A stretch of 52,898 bases of DNA, taken from positions 1-52,898 of the forward strand of contig JAFDVU010000032.1 of NCBI GenBank assembly GCA_018268835.1, read 5' to 3'. A program made the translations under genes and the position numbers. The stretch comes from Acidobacteriota bacterium (GTDB lineage Bacteria; Acidobacteriota; Terriglobia; Bryobacterales; Bryobacteraceae). Shown here piece after piece: positions 26,432 to 35,868 of the stretch (within the stretch, counting starts at the first letter, position 1; every line of letters starts with the position of its first letter). The notes under the pieces were generated by a model, which saw only the letters and a program-made list of their open reading frames with translations, was not told where the DNA came from and ran no database searches.

Positions 26432-28045
26432 ATGCAACGATCGATTCTGCTGCTCGTCCTGGCCGCCGCTCGGTGCTTCGGCGCCGGCCCGGTTTTCAAT
26501 ATCCTCGATTACGGCGCGCGCAACGACGCTTCCGCGCCCGCCACGGACGCCATCCGCGCCGCCATACAGGCCGCCAAAGCCGCCGGCGGCGGCACCGTCT
26601 TCATCCCAGCGGGCAACTACACGAGCGGCCCTATCGAACTGGTGAGCAACCTCGTTCTCTACGTCGATGCCGGTGCCACCGTGCGCTTCCCGGCGGCGCG
26701 CCTGCCTTTCACCGAAGGCCGCCAGCAGAGCGTCGAAGCCCTCACCCCGGTGCCGCTGATCGGCGGACGCCATCTGGAGAACGTCACCATCGCCGGCCAC
26801 GGCGTCCTGGCCAGCGACAACGCGGAGTGGATGAAACTCATGCCGCGCCAGCGCGCCGCGGGCGGCGATCCGGGCAGCGCCAACGGCCCCAACTGGCAGC
26901 GGCTGCTCGAACTGCTCGAGGTCAAAACCCCCGCGCCGCGCGAAGCCTATCTCGCCGCCGCGCCCGAATTGCGGCCCTCCTTCATCCGCACCATGGACAG
27001 CCGCAACGTTCTCATCGAGGACCTCCACTTCCAGGGCTCGCCCATGTGGACCATCCACCTGTTGTACACGGATAACGCCACCGTGCGCAACGTGATCGTC
27101 GAAGCCTACCCCGGCGTCCACGCCGACGGCATCGCGGTCGATTCCAGCCGCAATGTGCGCATCTCGGGCTGCTACATCGATGCCGGCGACGACGGCATCG
27201 TCATCAAAGCCGGCAAGGACGCCGACGGTCTGCGCGTCAATCGTCCCAGCGAGAACATCTCCATCACCAACTGCACGGTCCACCGAGCCCACGGCGCCGT
27301 CACCATCGGCAGCGAAACCTCCGGTTGGATCCGCAACCTGGTCGCTACCGGGATCACCTGCGACGGCACCCAGATGGGCGTGCGCCTCAAGAGCCGGCGC
27401 GGACGCGGCGGCGGTATCGAAAACGTCCGCTTCGCCGATTGGGTGATGGACGACGTGGGCCAGGCCATCAACGTCACCAATTACTACCTCATGGAGGGCG
27501 AAGTCCGCCGCGACGCCCCCGAGCCCGTCTCCAACCGCACGCCGGTGTTCCGCGACATCGCCATCAGCGGCATGTCGATCCGTCGCGCGCGCATCGCGGT
27601 CAACATCGAAGGCCTCCCCGAGATGCCGATTGACGGACTGCGCCTCTCCGGCATCACGGCTTCCGCGAAGACCGGCCTGAAGGCGACGAACACCGCCGCG
27701 CTCGAACTGCGCGATGTCCACATCGATGCCGGCAGCGGGCCCGCGTTTCAGATCCGCGATGCGCGCGACCTCACCCTGGACGACGTGACCTCGCGCAAGC
27801 CGCTCGCCGATATGCCCGTGATCCGGCTCGATCGCTGCCCCGGCGCCAGCCTGCGCGGCAGCCGCGCCTTCAGCGGCACCGGCATCTTCCTCTCTGCCGC
27901 GCCGGGAGAGTTGAAGAGCATCTCGCTCGACGGCAACGTGCTGAACGGAGCCCGCCGCCCCACCGCCGAGTCCAAAACCGACTATTGGAAAACAGCCGAA
28001 CCGTCCACCGAAGCCGAGCCCGCGCCGCCGCGTGTCGTACGCTAG
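26432..28045 (+). CDS. Secreted GH28-family glycoside hydrolase, second copy
   Basis: A 537-residue beta-helix GH28 protein with a signal peptide (MQRSILLLVLAAARCFGAG) followed by the family opening FNILDYGARNDASAPATDAI. The catalytic residues are D232 (HADGIAVD replaces NTDG), D253-D254 in AGDDGIVIK and H287 in AHGAVTIGSE; RLK follows in GVRLKS. The HADG variant differs from polygalacturonase, so the substrate may be another uronan, such as rhamnogalacturonan or xylogalacturonan. Residues about 370-500 form further beta-helix coils, and the C-terminus is charged and Pro-rich. It differs clearly from its divergent neighbour, so the pair is not a recent duplication. Confidence 0.9.
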   Translation: MQRSILLLVLAAARCFGAGPVFNILDYGARNDASAPATDAIRAAIQAAKAAGGGTVFIPAGNYTSGPIELVSNLVLYVDAGATVRFPAARLPFTEGRQQSVEALTPVPLIGGRHLENVTIAGHGVLASDNAEWMKLMPRQRAAGGDPGSANGPNWQRLLELLEVKTPAPREAYLAAAPELRPSFIRTMDSRNVLIEDLHFQGSPMWTIHLLYTDNATVRNVIVEAYPGVHADGIAVDSSRNVRISGCYIDAGDDGIVIKAGKDADGLRVNRPSENISITNCTVHRAHGAVTIGSETSGWIRNLVATGITCDGTQMGVRLKSRRGRGGGIENVRFADWVMDDVGQAINVTNYYLMEGEVRRDAPEPVSNRTPVFRDIAISGMSIRRARIAVNIEGLPEMPIDGLRLSGITASAKTGLKATNTAALELRDVHIDAGSGPAFQIRDARDLTLDDVTSRKPLADMPVIRLDRCPGASLRGSRAFSGTGIFLSAAPGELKSISLDGNVLNGARRPTAESKTDYWKTAEPSTEAEPAPPRVVR

Positions 28046-28065
28046 TGGTGTCAGGTTCACGAGGG

Positions 28066-28779
28066 ATGTTCCGTATCATTCTCCTGGTTCTCGCCGCCAC
28101 CGCCTCATCCGGCCAAACCTTCGAAGTCGCCGCCATCCACCCCGCCGCACCGCTGCCGGGCGAGAACGCCACCCGTCCCCGCATCACCACCAACCCCGAC
28201 CGCCTCACCGCTCGCGACGCCACTCTGCTCGATTGCATCGAGTGGGCCTGGAACGTCCGCGAATACCAGGTCTCCGGCCCGGATTGGATCCGCACCGAGA
28301 AGTTCGATATCGCCGCCAAGGCGCCTCGCCCCTCCGCCACCGCCGAATTGCGCGCGATGCTTCAGGCGCTCCTCGCCGACCGCTTCGCCCTCAGACTCCG
28401 TCGCGAGACGCGCGAACTACCCGCCCTCGCCATCGTCGTCGCGAAGCACGGACCCAAACTGCACGCCGCCCCGCCGGACGAGGCTCCCGGCATCCAGCGC
28501 ACCGGTCCAGGACTGCGCCTCGCCTTCACCGCCCAGACCGTGGCGGACCTGGCCGCGTTCCTCTCCACCCTCGCGGTGGTGGACCGCCCGGTCCTCGACG
28601 CCACCCATCTCCCGGGCCGTTACACCTTCAGGCTCGATCTGAACGAAGCCGTCCGCGCTAACGACCCCGCTGCGCCCTCGATCGGTACGGTGCTTACCGA
28701 GCAACTCGGGCTGCGCCTCGAAGGCCGCCGTATGCCGCTGGAAACATTGCTTCTTGACCATGTTGAGAAGCCTCGCTAA
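28066..28779 (+). CDS. TIGR03435-family exported protein (short form)
   Basis: A 237-residue protein of the TIGR03435 soil-associated family, which is strongly amplified in Solibacter-type Acidobacteria and has no established function. The signal peptide is MFRIILLVLAATASSG. The family landmarks follow: TFEVAAIHPA, LLDCIEWAWNVREYQVSGPDWI, KFDIAAKAP, LRAMLQALLADRFALRLRRETRELPALAIVV, a central ADLAAFLSTL, and the end GRYTFRLDL...LTEQLGLRLEGRRMPLETLLLD. An in-frame GTG at 28048 is possible; the ATG at 28066 places the signal peptide best. The gene starts 20 bp after the GH28 stop, so it is probably co-transcribed with it. Confidence 0.9.
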   Translation: MFRIILLVLAATASSGQTFEVAAIHPAAPLPGENATRPRITTNPDRLTARDATLLDCIEWAWNVREYQVSGPDWIRTEKFDIAAKAPRPSATAELRAMLQALLADRFALRLRRETRELPALAIVVAKHGPKLHAAPPDEAPGIQRTGPGLRLAFTAQTVADLAAFLSTLAVVDRPVLDATHLPGRYTFRLDLNEAVRANDPAAPSIGTVLTEQLGLRLEGRRMPLETLLLDHVEKPR

Positions 28780-28934
28780 ACCCTGCGCGGCCCGGCCGTC
28801 TCCCTCTGTGAGGGATTTGTGCGGCCGCGAACCAACGTTTTCACTCTGAAATCGTCATATTCTGGAAAGCAGCGACGTCTACGGGGCAAGGGGAGCTATT
28901 GCCCGGCTGGGGCGCCCCCAAGGAGATCTTGCGG

Positions 28935-29801
28935 ATGAAACGAATTCTTACCGGGCTCGGTCTCGGTGTGTTTGCCCTGGTGGCGCTGGCGCAGGACGCG
29001 CCGCCGGCGTTCGAAGTGGCCTCCATCAAGCAGGCGGCGCCGCAGCCGCAGGGCCGCATGATGGTACGGATGGGCGGCGATGCCGGCCGTGTGGACTACG
29101 CCAGCGTCTCGCTCAAGGACGTGCTGGCCCGCGCCTACAACGTGAAGCGCTTCCAGATCACCGGCCCCTCGTGGCTCGACAGCGAACGCTACGACATCAC
29201 CGCCAAGGTCCCCGACGGCGTCAATCCGGACAAGATCCCGGTGATGCTGCAAGCCCTGCTTGCCGAGCGCTTCAAGATGCAGGTGCACCGGGAGACCAAG
29301 GAGCAGTCGGTGTACGCCCTGATCGTGGGCAAGAGCGGTCCCAAGCTCACGAAATCGGAGATCGAAACCAATCCCAACGCCAAGCCGCCCATCGGACCCG
29401 ACGGCCGCCCCATGCCCCGCGGCGGGCGCGGCATGATGATGATGCAGATCGGCGGTCCCTCCGGCACCGCCCAGATGAAGGCCACCGCCATCACCATGGG
29501 GACGTTCTCGGACATGCTCTCCAATATGCTGGACCGTCCCGTTGTGGACCAGACAGGCATCCTGGGGAACTACGACCTCACTCTCGACGTCTCTATGGAA
29601 GACATGGCTGGAATGAGGAAGATCGCGGTGCCCCCGCCCGGCGCCGGCGGTCCCGGAATGGAACACGCGCCCGCCGAAGGCGGCAGCGCGGCGTCCATCT
29701 TCACTTCCATACAGTCGCTGGGGCTGAAACTCGATCCCCGCAAGGCGCCGGTCGAATATCTGGTGGTGGACCGCGCGGAGAAAGTCCCCACGGAGAATTA
29801 A
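28935..29801 (+). CDS. TIGR03435-family exported protein (Met/Gly-rich insert)
   Basis: A 288-residue member of the same family. AAGGAG lies about 9 nt before the ATG, and the signal peptide is MKRILTGLGLGVFALVALAQ. The landmarks are AFEVASIKQA, LKDVLARAYNVKRFQITGPSWL, MLQALLAERFKMQVHRETKEQ and LGLKLDPRKAPVEYLVVDRAEKVP at the end. It differs from its neighbour by a Gly/Met/Arg-rich stretch of about 30 residues (GRPMPRGGRGMMMMQIGG) and by an early MMVRMGG segment. The 155 bp upstream hold no gene, and I see no strong promoter there. Confidence 0.9.
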   Translation: MKRILTGLGLGVFALVALAQDAPPAFEVASIKQAAPQPQGRMMVRMGGDAGRVDYASVSLKDVLARAYNVKRFQITGPSWLDSERYDITAKVPDGVNPDKIPVMLQALLAERFKMQVHRETKEQSVYALIVGKSGPKLTKSEIETNPNAKPPIGPDGRPMPRGGRGMMMMQIGGPSGTAQMKATAITMGTFSDMLSNMLDRPVVDQTGILGNYDLTLDVSMEDMAGMRKIAVPPPGAGGPGMEHAPAEGGSAASIFTSIQSLGLKLDPRKAPVEYLVVDRAEKVPTEN

Positions 29802-29888
29802 GGGTGAATCCCCGAAGACTGTAAGTCCCCTGTTCGGACTGCAACTAACACGACAGGACAACGAATTGCCGATACGGACCCATCGCTC

Positions 29889-32800
29889 ATGGCAGGTAAA
29901 CGCATCCGGAATTATTTGAGGCTCGGCCTCGCGCTGCTCGCGTCGTGCGCGCTGCTCCCCGCGGCCGAACACCGCGGCATGGTCAAGTTCGCCGGTCTGC
30001 CGCTGCCCGGCGCCACCGTCACCGCCACGCAGGGCGACCGGAAGCTCAGCACCGTGACGGATGCGCAGGGCATCTACGATTTCCGCGACCTCCCCGACGG
30101 CACCTGGAAGATCCGCGTCGAGATGCAGTGCTTCACGCCGGTGGAACGCGATGTCGCCGTCGCCCCTGGCGCGCCTTCTCCCGAATGGGAGCTGAAGCTC
30201 CTGCCCTTCGACGAAATCAAGGCCGCCGCGCCCGCGCCACCTCCGCCGCCGGCGAGCCCGGCGCCCACGGCGGCCCCGGCCGCTGCCGCGACCCCCGCCG
30301 CGGCCCCCACTACCAGCGCCGCCGCCCCGCCCGCGCCAACGTCCACATCCGGGAAATCCAGGAAAGCGAAGAAGACGAAGCTGCCCAAAGGCGTGCCTCC
30401 GCCGCAGCCGGCCAACACCTCCAGCGGATTCCAGCGCGCCGAAGCCGTGGCCTCCGGCGAAGGCGCCAGGAACGGCGAATCCACCGACAACGGCGCCAAC
30501 CGCAACAATGCCGCGCCCGGCGAAATGAACAACGCGACCGGCGACGGCTTCCTCATCAACGGCAGCGTGAACAACGGGGCCTCCACTCCGTTCGCGCAAT
30601 CGGCGGCATTCGGCAACAACCGCCGCGGCCGCGGCTCGCTGTATAACGGCGGCCTCGGGCTGACCTTCGGCAACTCGCTGTGGGATGCGCGGTCCTACTC
30701 CATCACCGGCCAGGACACGCCCAAGCCGGCCTACAGCCACGTGCAGGGCATGGCCAACTTCGGCGGACCCATCAGGATCCCGCGATTGATCGAGCGCAAT
30801 GGCCCCAACCTGATCGTCAACTACCAGTGGACGCGCAACCGCAACGCCGGCACCTCCACCAGCCGCGTCCCCACCGCCGCCGAACGTCTCGGCGATTTCT
30901 CGCAGTCGCTCAACGCGCTGGGCCAACCGGTGCGCGTGATCGACCCCGCCACCAATACCCCCATCCCCGGCAATGCGATCCCACAGAGCCGCATCAGCCC
31001 GCAGGCCCTCGCGCTCGAGAGCTTCTACCCGCTGCCGAATTTCACGGGCGGGCCGCAATACAACTACCAGGTGCCGCTGGTCGGCTCCACCCATTCCGAC
31101 GCGCTGCAGGCGCGCATCAACAAACCCATCGGCCGCAAGGACAACGTGTTCGGCAGCTTCGGCATGATGAGCACGCGCGGCGATTCCACCAGCCTCTTCG
31201 GCTTCGTCGATACCACCCGCGCGCTCGGCTACCAGATCAGCGCCAACTGGATGCGCCGTTTCTCACTGCGCACGTTCCTCACGCTCGGCTACCAGTTCAG
31301 CCGCCAGACCACGCACGCGGTGCCGTTCTTCGCCAACCGGCAGAACATCGCCGCCCAGGCCGGAATCACCGGCACCAACCAGGACCCCGCCTACTGGGGG
31401 CCGCCGCAATTGAACTTCACCAGCGGCATCGCCGGCCTTTCCGACGGCGCCAACAGCGTGCAGCGCTTCCAGACCCACTCGCTTTCCCCCTCGCTCTTCT
31501 GGGCGCACGGCTCGCACAACGTCACCATCGGTGGCGATGTCCGGCGCCAGCAGTTCAACCCCGTCTCGCAGAGCGACCCGCGCGGCACGTTCAACTTCAC
31601 CGGCGCCGCCGCGGGCAGCGATTTCGCCGGCTTCCTGCTCGGCGTCCCCGATACCAGTTCCATCGCCTTCGGCAACGCCGACAAGTATTTCCGCGCCGGC
31701 ACGTACGATGCCTACCTGGCCGACGATTGGCGCGTCAGCCCGTCCCTCACCCTCAACATCGGGGTGCGCTGGGAGTACGGCTCGCCGGCTACCGAAAAAT
31801 ACGGCCGCCTGGTTAATCTGGATGTCACCCCCGGCTTCGCCGCGGTGGCGCCCGTGGTGGCCGCTTCGCCCACCGGACCTCTCACCGGCGCCACGTACCC
31901 CGCCTCGCTGCTGCAGCCCGATAAAGGCGGCTTCGAACCGCGCATCGGACTCTCCTGGCGCCCGCTGTTGGCATCGTCCATGGTCATCCGCGGCGGCTAC
32001 GGCATCTATCGCGATACGTCGATCTACTTCCCCATCGCCGCGCGCATGGCGCAGCAATCGCCGCTGTCGAGGACGCTCAGCCTCAATAACGCGGAGACTC
32101 CGCTGACGCTGGCCAACGCCTTTTACCTCGCGCCCAACGTCGCCACTAACACGTTCGCGGTGGATCCCAACTTCCGCAACGGCTACTCGCAGAACTGGCA
32201 GGTCTCCCTGCAGCGCGACCTGCCGGGATCGCTGGTCATGACCGCTACGTACATGGGCACCAAAGGCACGCGCGCGCAGCAGCAGTTCCTGCCCAACACC
32301 TATCCCGCCGGCGCCGCCGGGCTCTGCCCCTCCTGCCCCACGGGCTACCAATACCTCGTCTCCAACGGCAATTCCACCCGCGAAGCCGGACAGTTCCAGC
32401 TCCGGCGCCGCCTGCATAACGGCTTCACCGCCAGCCTGAATTACACCTACTCGAAATCCATCGACGATGCCGCTCTCGGCGCCGGCAGCCAGCGCGGCGG
32501 GGCCACCGCCGCCGCCGTCATCGCCCAGAACTGGCTCGACCTCAGCGCCGAACGAGGCCTCTCTCCCTTCGATCAGCGTCACCTCGCCAACATCACCGTC
32601 CAATACACCACCGGCATGGGCCTCAAGGGAGGCACGCTGCTCGACGGCTGGCGCGGCCGCCTCATGAAGGATTGGACCTTCGTCACGACGATCAACGCCG
32701 GCAGCGGACTGCCGCTCACCCCCCTCTACGGTGCGGCCACCCGCGGCACCAGCGTAACCAGCAGCATTCGCCCGGATTACACCGGCGCCTCTCTCTACGA

Positions 32801-33101
32801 CGCGCCCGCCGGACGCTTCCTCAACCCCGCGGCCGTCGCCGCGCCGCAAGCCGGTGAGTGGGGCAACGCCGGGCGCAACTCCATCGAGGGCCCCGGCCAG
32901 TTCACGCTCAACGCATCGATGGCCCGCACCTTCCGGCTCACCGACCGCCTCAACGCCGATTTCCGCATCGATGCCACCAACCCACTCAATCACGTGACCT
33001 ACCCGAGCTGGAACGTGGTCGTCAGCAGCGCGCAATTCGGGGTGCCTTCCACTGCGAATCCCATGCGCAGCCTGCAGGCCACCATGAGGGTGAGGTTCTA
33101 A
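29889..33101 (+). CDS. Oar-like TonB-dependent outer-membrane receptor
   Basis: A 1070-residue acidobacterial Oar/TonB-receptor-type protein. The order is: a signal peptide (LRLGLALLASCALLPAAE); a carboxypeptidase-regulatory-like Ig domain at about residues 25-110 (GAT(V)TATQGDRKLSTVTDAQGIYDF); a Pro/Ala-rich linker at about 115-180 with a Lys-rich patch; and from about 230 a plug-like then beta-barrel region (GDGFLINGSVNNG, NYQWTRNRN, YNYQVPLV, YLADDWRVSPSLTLNIGVRWEYG). The C-terminus is MRVRF, ending in Phe as outer-membrane barrels do. I see no clear TonB box. It would import or bind large substrates. The next gene starts 1 bp after its stop, so they are coupled. Confidence 0.88.
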   Translation: MAGKRIRNYLRLGLALLASCALLPAAEHRGMVKFAGLPLPGATVTATQGDRKLSTVTDAQGIYDFRDLPDGTWKIRVEMQCFTPVERDVAVAPGAPSPEWELKLLPFDEIKAAAPAPPPPPASPAPTAAPAAAATPAAAPTTSAAAPPAPTSTSGKSRKAKKTKLPKGVPPPQPANTSSGFQRAEAVASGEGARNGESTDNGANRNNAAPGEMNNATGDGFLINGSVNNGASTPFAQSAAFGNNRRGRGSLYNGGLGLTFGNSLWDARSYSITGQDTPKPAYSHVQGMANFGGPIRIPRLIERNGPNLIVNYQWTRNRNAGTSTSRVPTAAERLGDFSQSLNALGQPVRVIDPATNTPIPGNAIPQSRISPQALALESFYPLPNFTGGPQYNYQVPLVGSTHSDALQARINKPIGRKDNVFGSFGMMSTRGDSTSLFGFVDTTRALGYQISANWMRRFSLRTFLTLGYQFSRQTTHAVPFFANRQNIAAQAGITGTNQDPAYWGPPQLNFTSGIAGLSDGANSVQRFQTHSLSPSLFWAHGSHNVTIGGDVRRQQFNPVSQSDPRGTFNFTGAAAGSDFAGFLLGVPDTSSIAFGNADKYFRAGTYDAYLADDWRVSPSLTLNIGVRWEYGSPATEKYGRLVNLDVTPGFAAVAPVVAASPTGPLTGATYPASLLQPDKGGFEPRIGLSWRPLLASSMVIRGGYGIYRDTSIYFPIAARMAQQSPLSRTLSLNNAETPLTLANAFYLAPNVATNTFAVDPNFRNGYSQNWQVSLQRDLPGSLVMTATYMGTKGTRAQQQFLPNTYPAGAAGLCPSCPTGYQYLVSNGNSTREAGQFQLRRRLHNGFTASLNYTYSKSIDDAALGAGSQRGGATAAAVIAQNWLDLSAERGLSPFDQRHLANITVQYTTGMGLKGGTLLDGWRGRLMKDWTFVTTINAGSGLPLTPLYGAATRGTSVTSSIRPDYTGASLYDAPAGRFLNPAAVAAPQAGEWGNAGRNSIEGPGQFTLNASMARTFRLTDRLNADFRIDATNPLNHVTYPSWNVVVSSAQFGVPSTANPMRSLQATMRVRF

Positions 33102-33102
33102 T

Positions 33103-35253
33103 ATGAAAAAGACCGCCGCCGTTCTTCTCACCGCTATCCTGGCCGCTGCCCAGCAGGGCGCGCCGCCCCAGCAGCCCGAACCCGCCGCCGCGCAGTCCGG
33201 CGTCGCCAAATTCAGTACTTCGCTGAACCTCGTGGTGGAGACCGTCACGGTCAATGACAAGAACGGCAAGGCCATCGACGGCCTCAAGGCGAGCGACTTC
33301 ACCATCACGGAGAACGGCGCGCCGCAGAAGATCGCCTTCTGCGAATTCCAGCGCCTGCCCGAGCCGGGCGATTCCACCGCGAACTTTTCGACGCGCCCCG
33401 AAGCCGCCGCGCCTCAGTCCGCCGCGCCCAAGCCCGCCGCGCCCAAACCCGCGACTCCGCCCGCCCCCTCCGTCACCGCCGCCCAGATCGCCCCCGAAGC
33501 CCCCGGCGACCTGCGTTACCGCGACAAGCGCCTCCTCGCCCTCTACTTCGACATGAGCGCCATGCAGGTCCCCGACCAGCTCCGCGCCTTTACCGCCACC
33601 CTGAAATTCCTCAAGACCCAGACCACGCCCGCCGACCTGATCGCCATCATGCAGTTCACCAACGGAGCCGTCAAAGTGCTGCAGGATTTCACCGCCGACC
33701 GCGACCAGCTCCTCTACGTGCTCAACAATATGATCACCGCGAGCGAGGGGCTCGACGAGAACGCCGATGACGCATCCTCCTCCGACACCGGCTCCTCCTT
33801 CGGCCAGGACGACGGCGAGTTCAACATCTTCAACACCGACCGCCAGCTCTCCGCGCTCGAAACCGCGGTCAAGATGCTCGGCACCCTCAACGAAAAGAAG
33901 GCGCTGATCTACTTCGCCAGCGGCCTGCGCCTCAACGGCGTGGATAACCAGGCGCAACTCCGCGCGACGCTCAACGCCGCCATCCGCGCCAACGTGGCCA
34001 TGTTCCCGATCGACGCCCGCGGCCTGGTCGCTTCCGCGCCTCTCGGCGACGCCACCCAGGGATCGCAGGGCGGCGGCGCCATGTACTCCGGCGGCGCGGC
34101 CGTTGCCATGATGAACGGCTTCCAGAAGTCGCAGGACACGCTCTACGCGCTCGCCGCCGACACCGGCGGCAAGGCCATGTTCGACTACAACGATCTCTCC
34201 ATGGGAATCGTGCAGGCGCAGAAGGCCACCAGCAGCTACTACGTCCTCGGTTATTACACCAGCAATACAACGCCCGACGGCAAGTTCCGGCGCATCAGTA
34301 TCAGCCTCAAGGAATTTCCGTCCGCCAAACTCGACTACCGCCAGGGCTACTTCGGCCCCAAGGAGTTCACCAGGTTCACCCAGGCCGATAAGGAACGCCA
34401 ACTCGAAGACGCGCTCATGCTCGGCGACCCCATCACCGACCTCACCATCGCGATGGAGGTGAATTACTTCCAGCTCAACCGCGCCGAGTATTACGTGCCC
34501 GTAGTCATGAAGATTCCCGGCAGCGAACTCGCCCTGGCGCGCAAGGGCGGCGCCGAGCGCACCGTGATCGATTTCATCGGCGAAATCAAGGACGAGTACA
34601 ACACCACCATCCAGAACATCCGCGACAAGGTGGATATCAAGCTGTCCGGCGAAACCGCTGCCGAACTGCAGAAGCGCCAGATCCAGTACGACACCGGCTA
34701 CACGCTGCTCCCCGGCAAGTACACCATCAAAGTGCTCGCCCGCGATGCCGAAACCGGGCGCATCGGCACCTTCATGAACACGTTCGTGATTCCCAACCTG
34801 AACAAGGAGACGCAGCGCATCCCCATCTCCAGCGTCGTGCTCAGCGGCCAGCGCATCCCGCTGAGCGACGCCCTGTACACCGCCGGCAAGGACAAAGAGC
34901 AGGTCACCAACCCGCTGGTCAACGAAGGCCAGAAACTCATTCCCAGCGTCACCCGCGTGTTCAATAAGAACCGCGACATGTACGTCTACCTGCAGGCGTA
35001 CGAACCCGCCGCCGAAACGGTCCAGCCGCTGGTCGCCTATGTCACGTTCTATCGGGGCGCGAAAAAGGCCTTCGAAACGCAGCCCCTGCCCGTGACCGAA
35101 GGCATCAACAACCGGCTCAAGACCGTGCCGCTGAAATTCAGTATCGCGCTCAACAACCTGCCTCCCGGCCGGTACAGCTGCCAGGTCACGGTCCTCGACC
35201 CCAAGGGCCAGAAGGCCGCCTTCTGGCAAGCTCCCGTCATGTTGGTGCAGTGA
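33103..35253 (+). CDS. VWFA-related acidobacterial protein with degenerate MIDAS
   Basis: A 716-residue exported protein of the TIGR03436 group. The signal peptide is MKKTAAVLLTAILAAAQQ, followed by the beta-domain (VVETVTVNDKNGKAIDGLKASDFTITENG) and an Ala/Pro linker at about 100-130. The VWA fold follows (LLALYFDMSAMQ, LIAIMQFT, KKALIYFASGLRLNG, MFPIDARGL). The MIDAS first loop reads DMSAM instead of DxSxS, so metal binding may be lost or altered. A glycine-rich loop (QGSQGGGAMYSGG) and the typical SSYYVLGYYTSN block follow. The last 300 residues are an unrecognised beta-rich C-terminal region. It is coupled to the upstream receptor and may act with it at the outer membrane. Confidence 0.88.
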   Translation: MKKTAAVLLTAILAAAQQGAPPQQPEPAAAQSGVAKFSTSLNLVVETVTVNDKNGKAIDGLKASDFTITENGAPQKIAFCEFQRLPEPGDSTANFSTRPEAAAPQSAAPKPAAPKPATPPAPSVTAAQIAPEAPGDLRYRDKRLLALYFDMSAMQVPDQLRAFTATLKFLKTQTTPADLIAIMQFTNGAVKVLQDFTADRDQLLYVLNNMITASEGLDENADDASSSDTGSSFGQDDGEFNIFNTDRQLSALETAVKMLGTLNEKKALIYFASGLRLNGVDNQAQLRATLNAAIRANVAMFPIDARGLVASAPLGDATQGSQGGGAMYSGGAAVAMMNGFQKSQDTLYALAADTGGKAMFDYNDLSMGIVQAQKATSSYYVLGYYTSNTTPDGKFRRISISLKEFPSAKLDYRQGYFGPKEFTRFTQADKERQLEDALMLGDPITDLTIAMEVNYFQLNRAEYYVPVVMKIPGSELALARKGGAERTVIDFIGEIKDEYNTTIQNIRDKVDIKLSGETAAELQKRQIQYDTGYTLLPGKYTIKVLARDAETGRIGTFMNTFVIPNLNKETQRIPISSVVLSGQRIPLSDALYTAGKDKEQVTNPLVNEGQKLIPSVTRVFNKNRDMYVYLQAYEPAAETVQPLVAYVTFYRGAKKAFETQPLPVTEGINNRLKTVPLKFSIALNNLPPGRYSCQVTVLDPKGQKAAFWQAPVMLVQ

Positions 35254-35279
35254 GTAGCGCGGGCCTCTGGCCTGCTGCG
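35254..35279 (+). repeat. REP-like palindrome between convergent genes, possible terminator
   Basis: GTAGCG is followed by GCGGGCC, TCT and GGCCTGC, a 7-bp stem with one G-U pair. It fills the 30-bp space between the VWFA and maf stops and could serve both as a terminator, though there is no T run. A closely similar sequence (GTAGCG then a GGCC...GGCC palindrome) lies inside the second GT39 gene. Confidence 0.45.
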
Positions 35280-35283
35280 TGAA

Positions 35284-35847
35284 TTATTCCCGGCCCGTGC
35301 TGCCCATCTCCCGCAGGTGCCGCCAGACCATCGACACTGGCAGCCCCATCACGTTGAAGTAGCAGCCTTCGATCCGCTCCACGAAGCGCGATGCCAGCCC
35401 CTGGATCGCGTACGCGCCCGCTTTATCCATCGGCTCCCCGCTGGCCACGTAGGCTTCGATCTCCTCCGCGCCGAGCGGACCGAACCAAACCGCCGTCGTC
35501 GCATGGTCGCGGATCATCTCTTCGCCGCGCCGCAGGCACACGCCGGTCAGCACCTCGTGCCGCCGGTTCGAAAGCAGCCGCAGCATGCGCCGCGCATCGG
35601 CCGCATCCACCGGCTTGGCCAGGATCTCGCCCGCCGCCACCACGGTGGTGTCCGCGGCCAGCACGATCTCCTCCGGCGCCGCCCCGATCGCCCGCGCCTT
35701 GGCCTCCGCCAGGCGCCGCACGTAGGGTCCCGGCCTCTCGGCTTCGAGCGGAGTCTCGTCCACCTCCGCCACGCGAACGGTGAAAGCAATTCCGGCATTG
35801 CGCAGTATCTCCGCGCGCCGGGGCGACTGGCTGGCAAGTACGATCAT
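35284..35847 (-). CDS. maf: Maf-family nucleoside triphosphate pyrophosphatase
   Basis: A 187-residue Maf protein, which hydrolyses (d)TTP, UTP or modified nucleotides to monophosphates as house-cleaning and is linked to septation in some bacteria. It opens [15 protein letters not shown] with the conserved SxSPRR motif. [14 protein letters not shown] (the active-site Asp) and [26 protein letters not shown] follow, and [27 protein letters not shown] is the signature C-terminal block. The ATG is 21 bp from the opposed ppk2 ATG. Confidence 0.95.
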   Translation of the reverse strand: MIVLASQSPRRAEILRNAGIAFTVRVAEVDETPLEAERPGPYVRRLAEAKARAIGAAPEEIVLAADTTVVAAGEILAKPVDAADARRMLRLLSNRRHEVLTGVCLRRGEEMIRDHATTAVWFGPLGAEEIEAYVASGEPMDKAGAYAIQGLASRFVERIEGCYFNVMGLPVSMVWRHLREMGSTGRE

Positions 35848-35854
35848 CGGTTAG

Positions 35855-35860
35855 TAGAAT
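35855..35860 (+). promoter_or_regulatory. -10-like box close to the ppk2 start
   Basis: TAGAAT ends 8 nt before the ppk2 ATG, with CTGGCA 18 bp upstream of it (35831-35836) as a possible -35 inside the maf gene. This would give a leader of only about 2 nt, and there is no Shine-Dalgarno. Confidence 0.4.
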
Positions 35861-35868
35861 TGTCGCAG

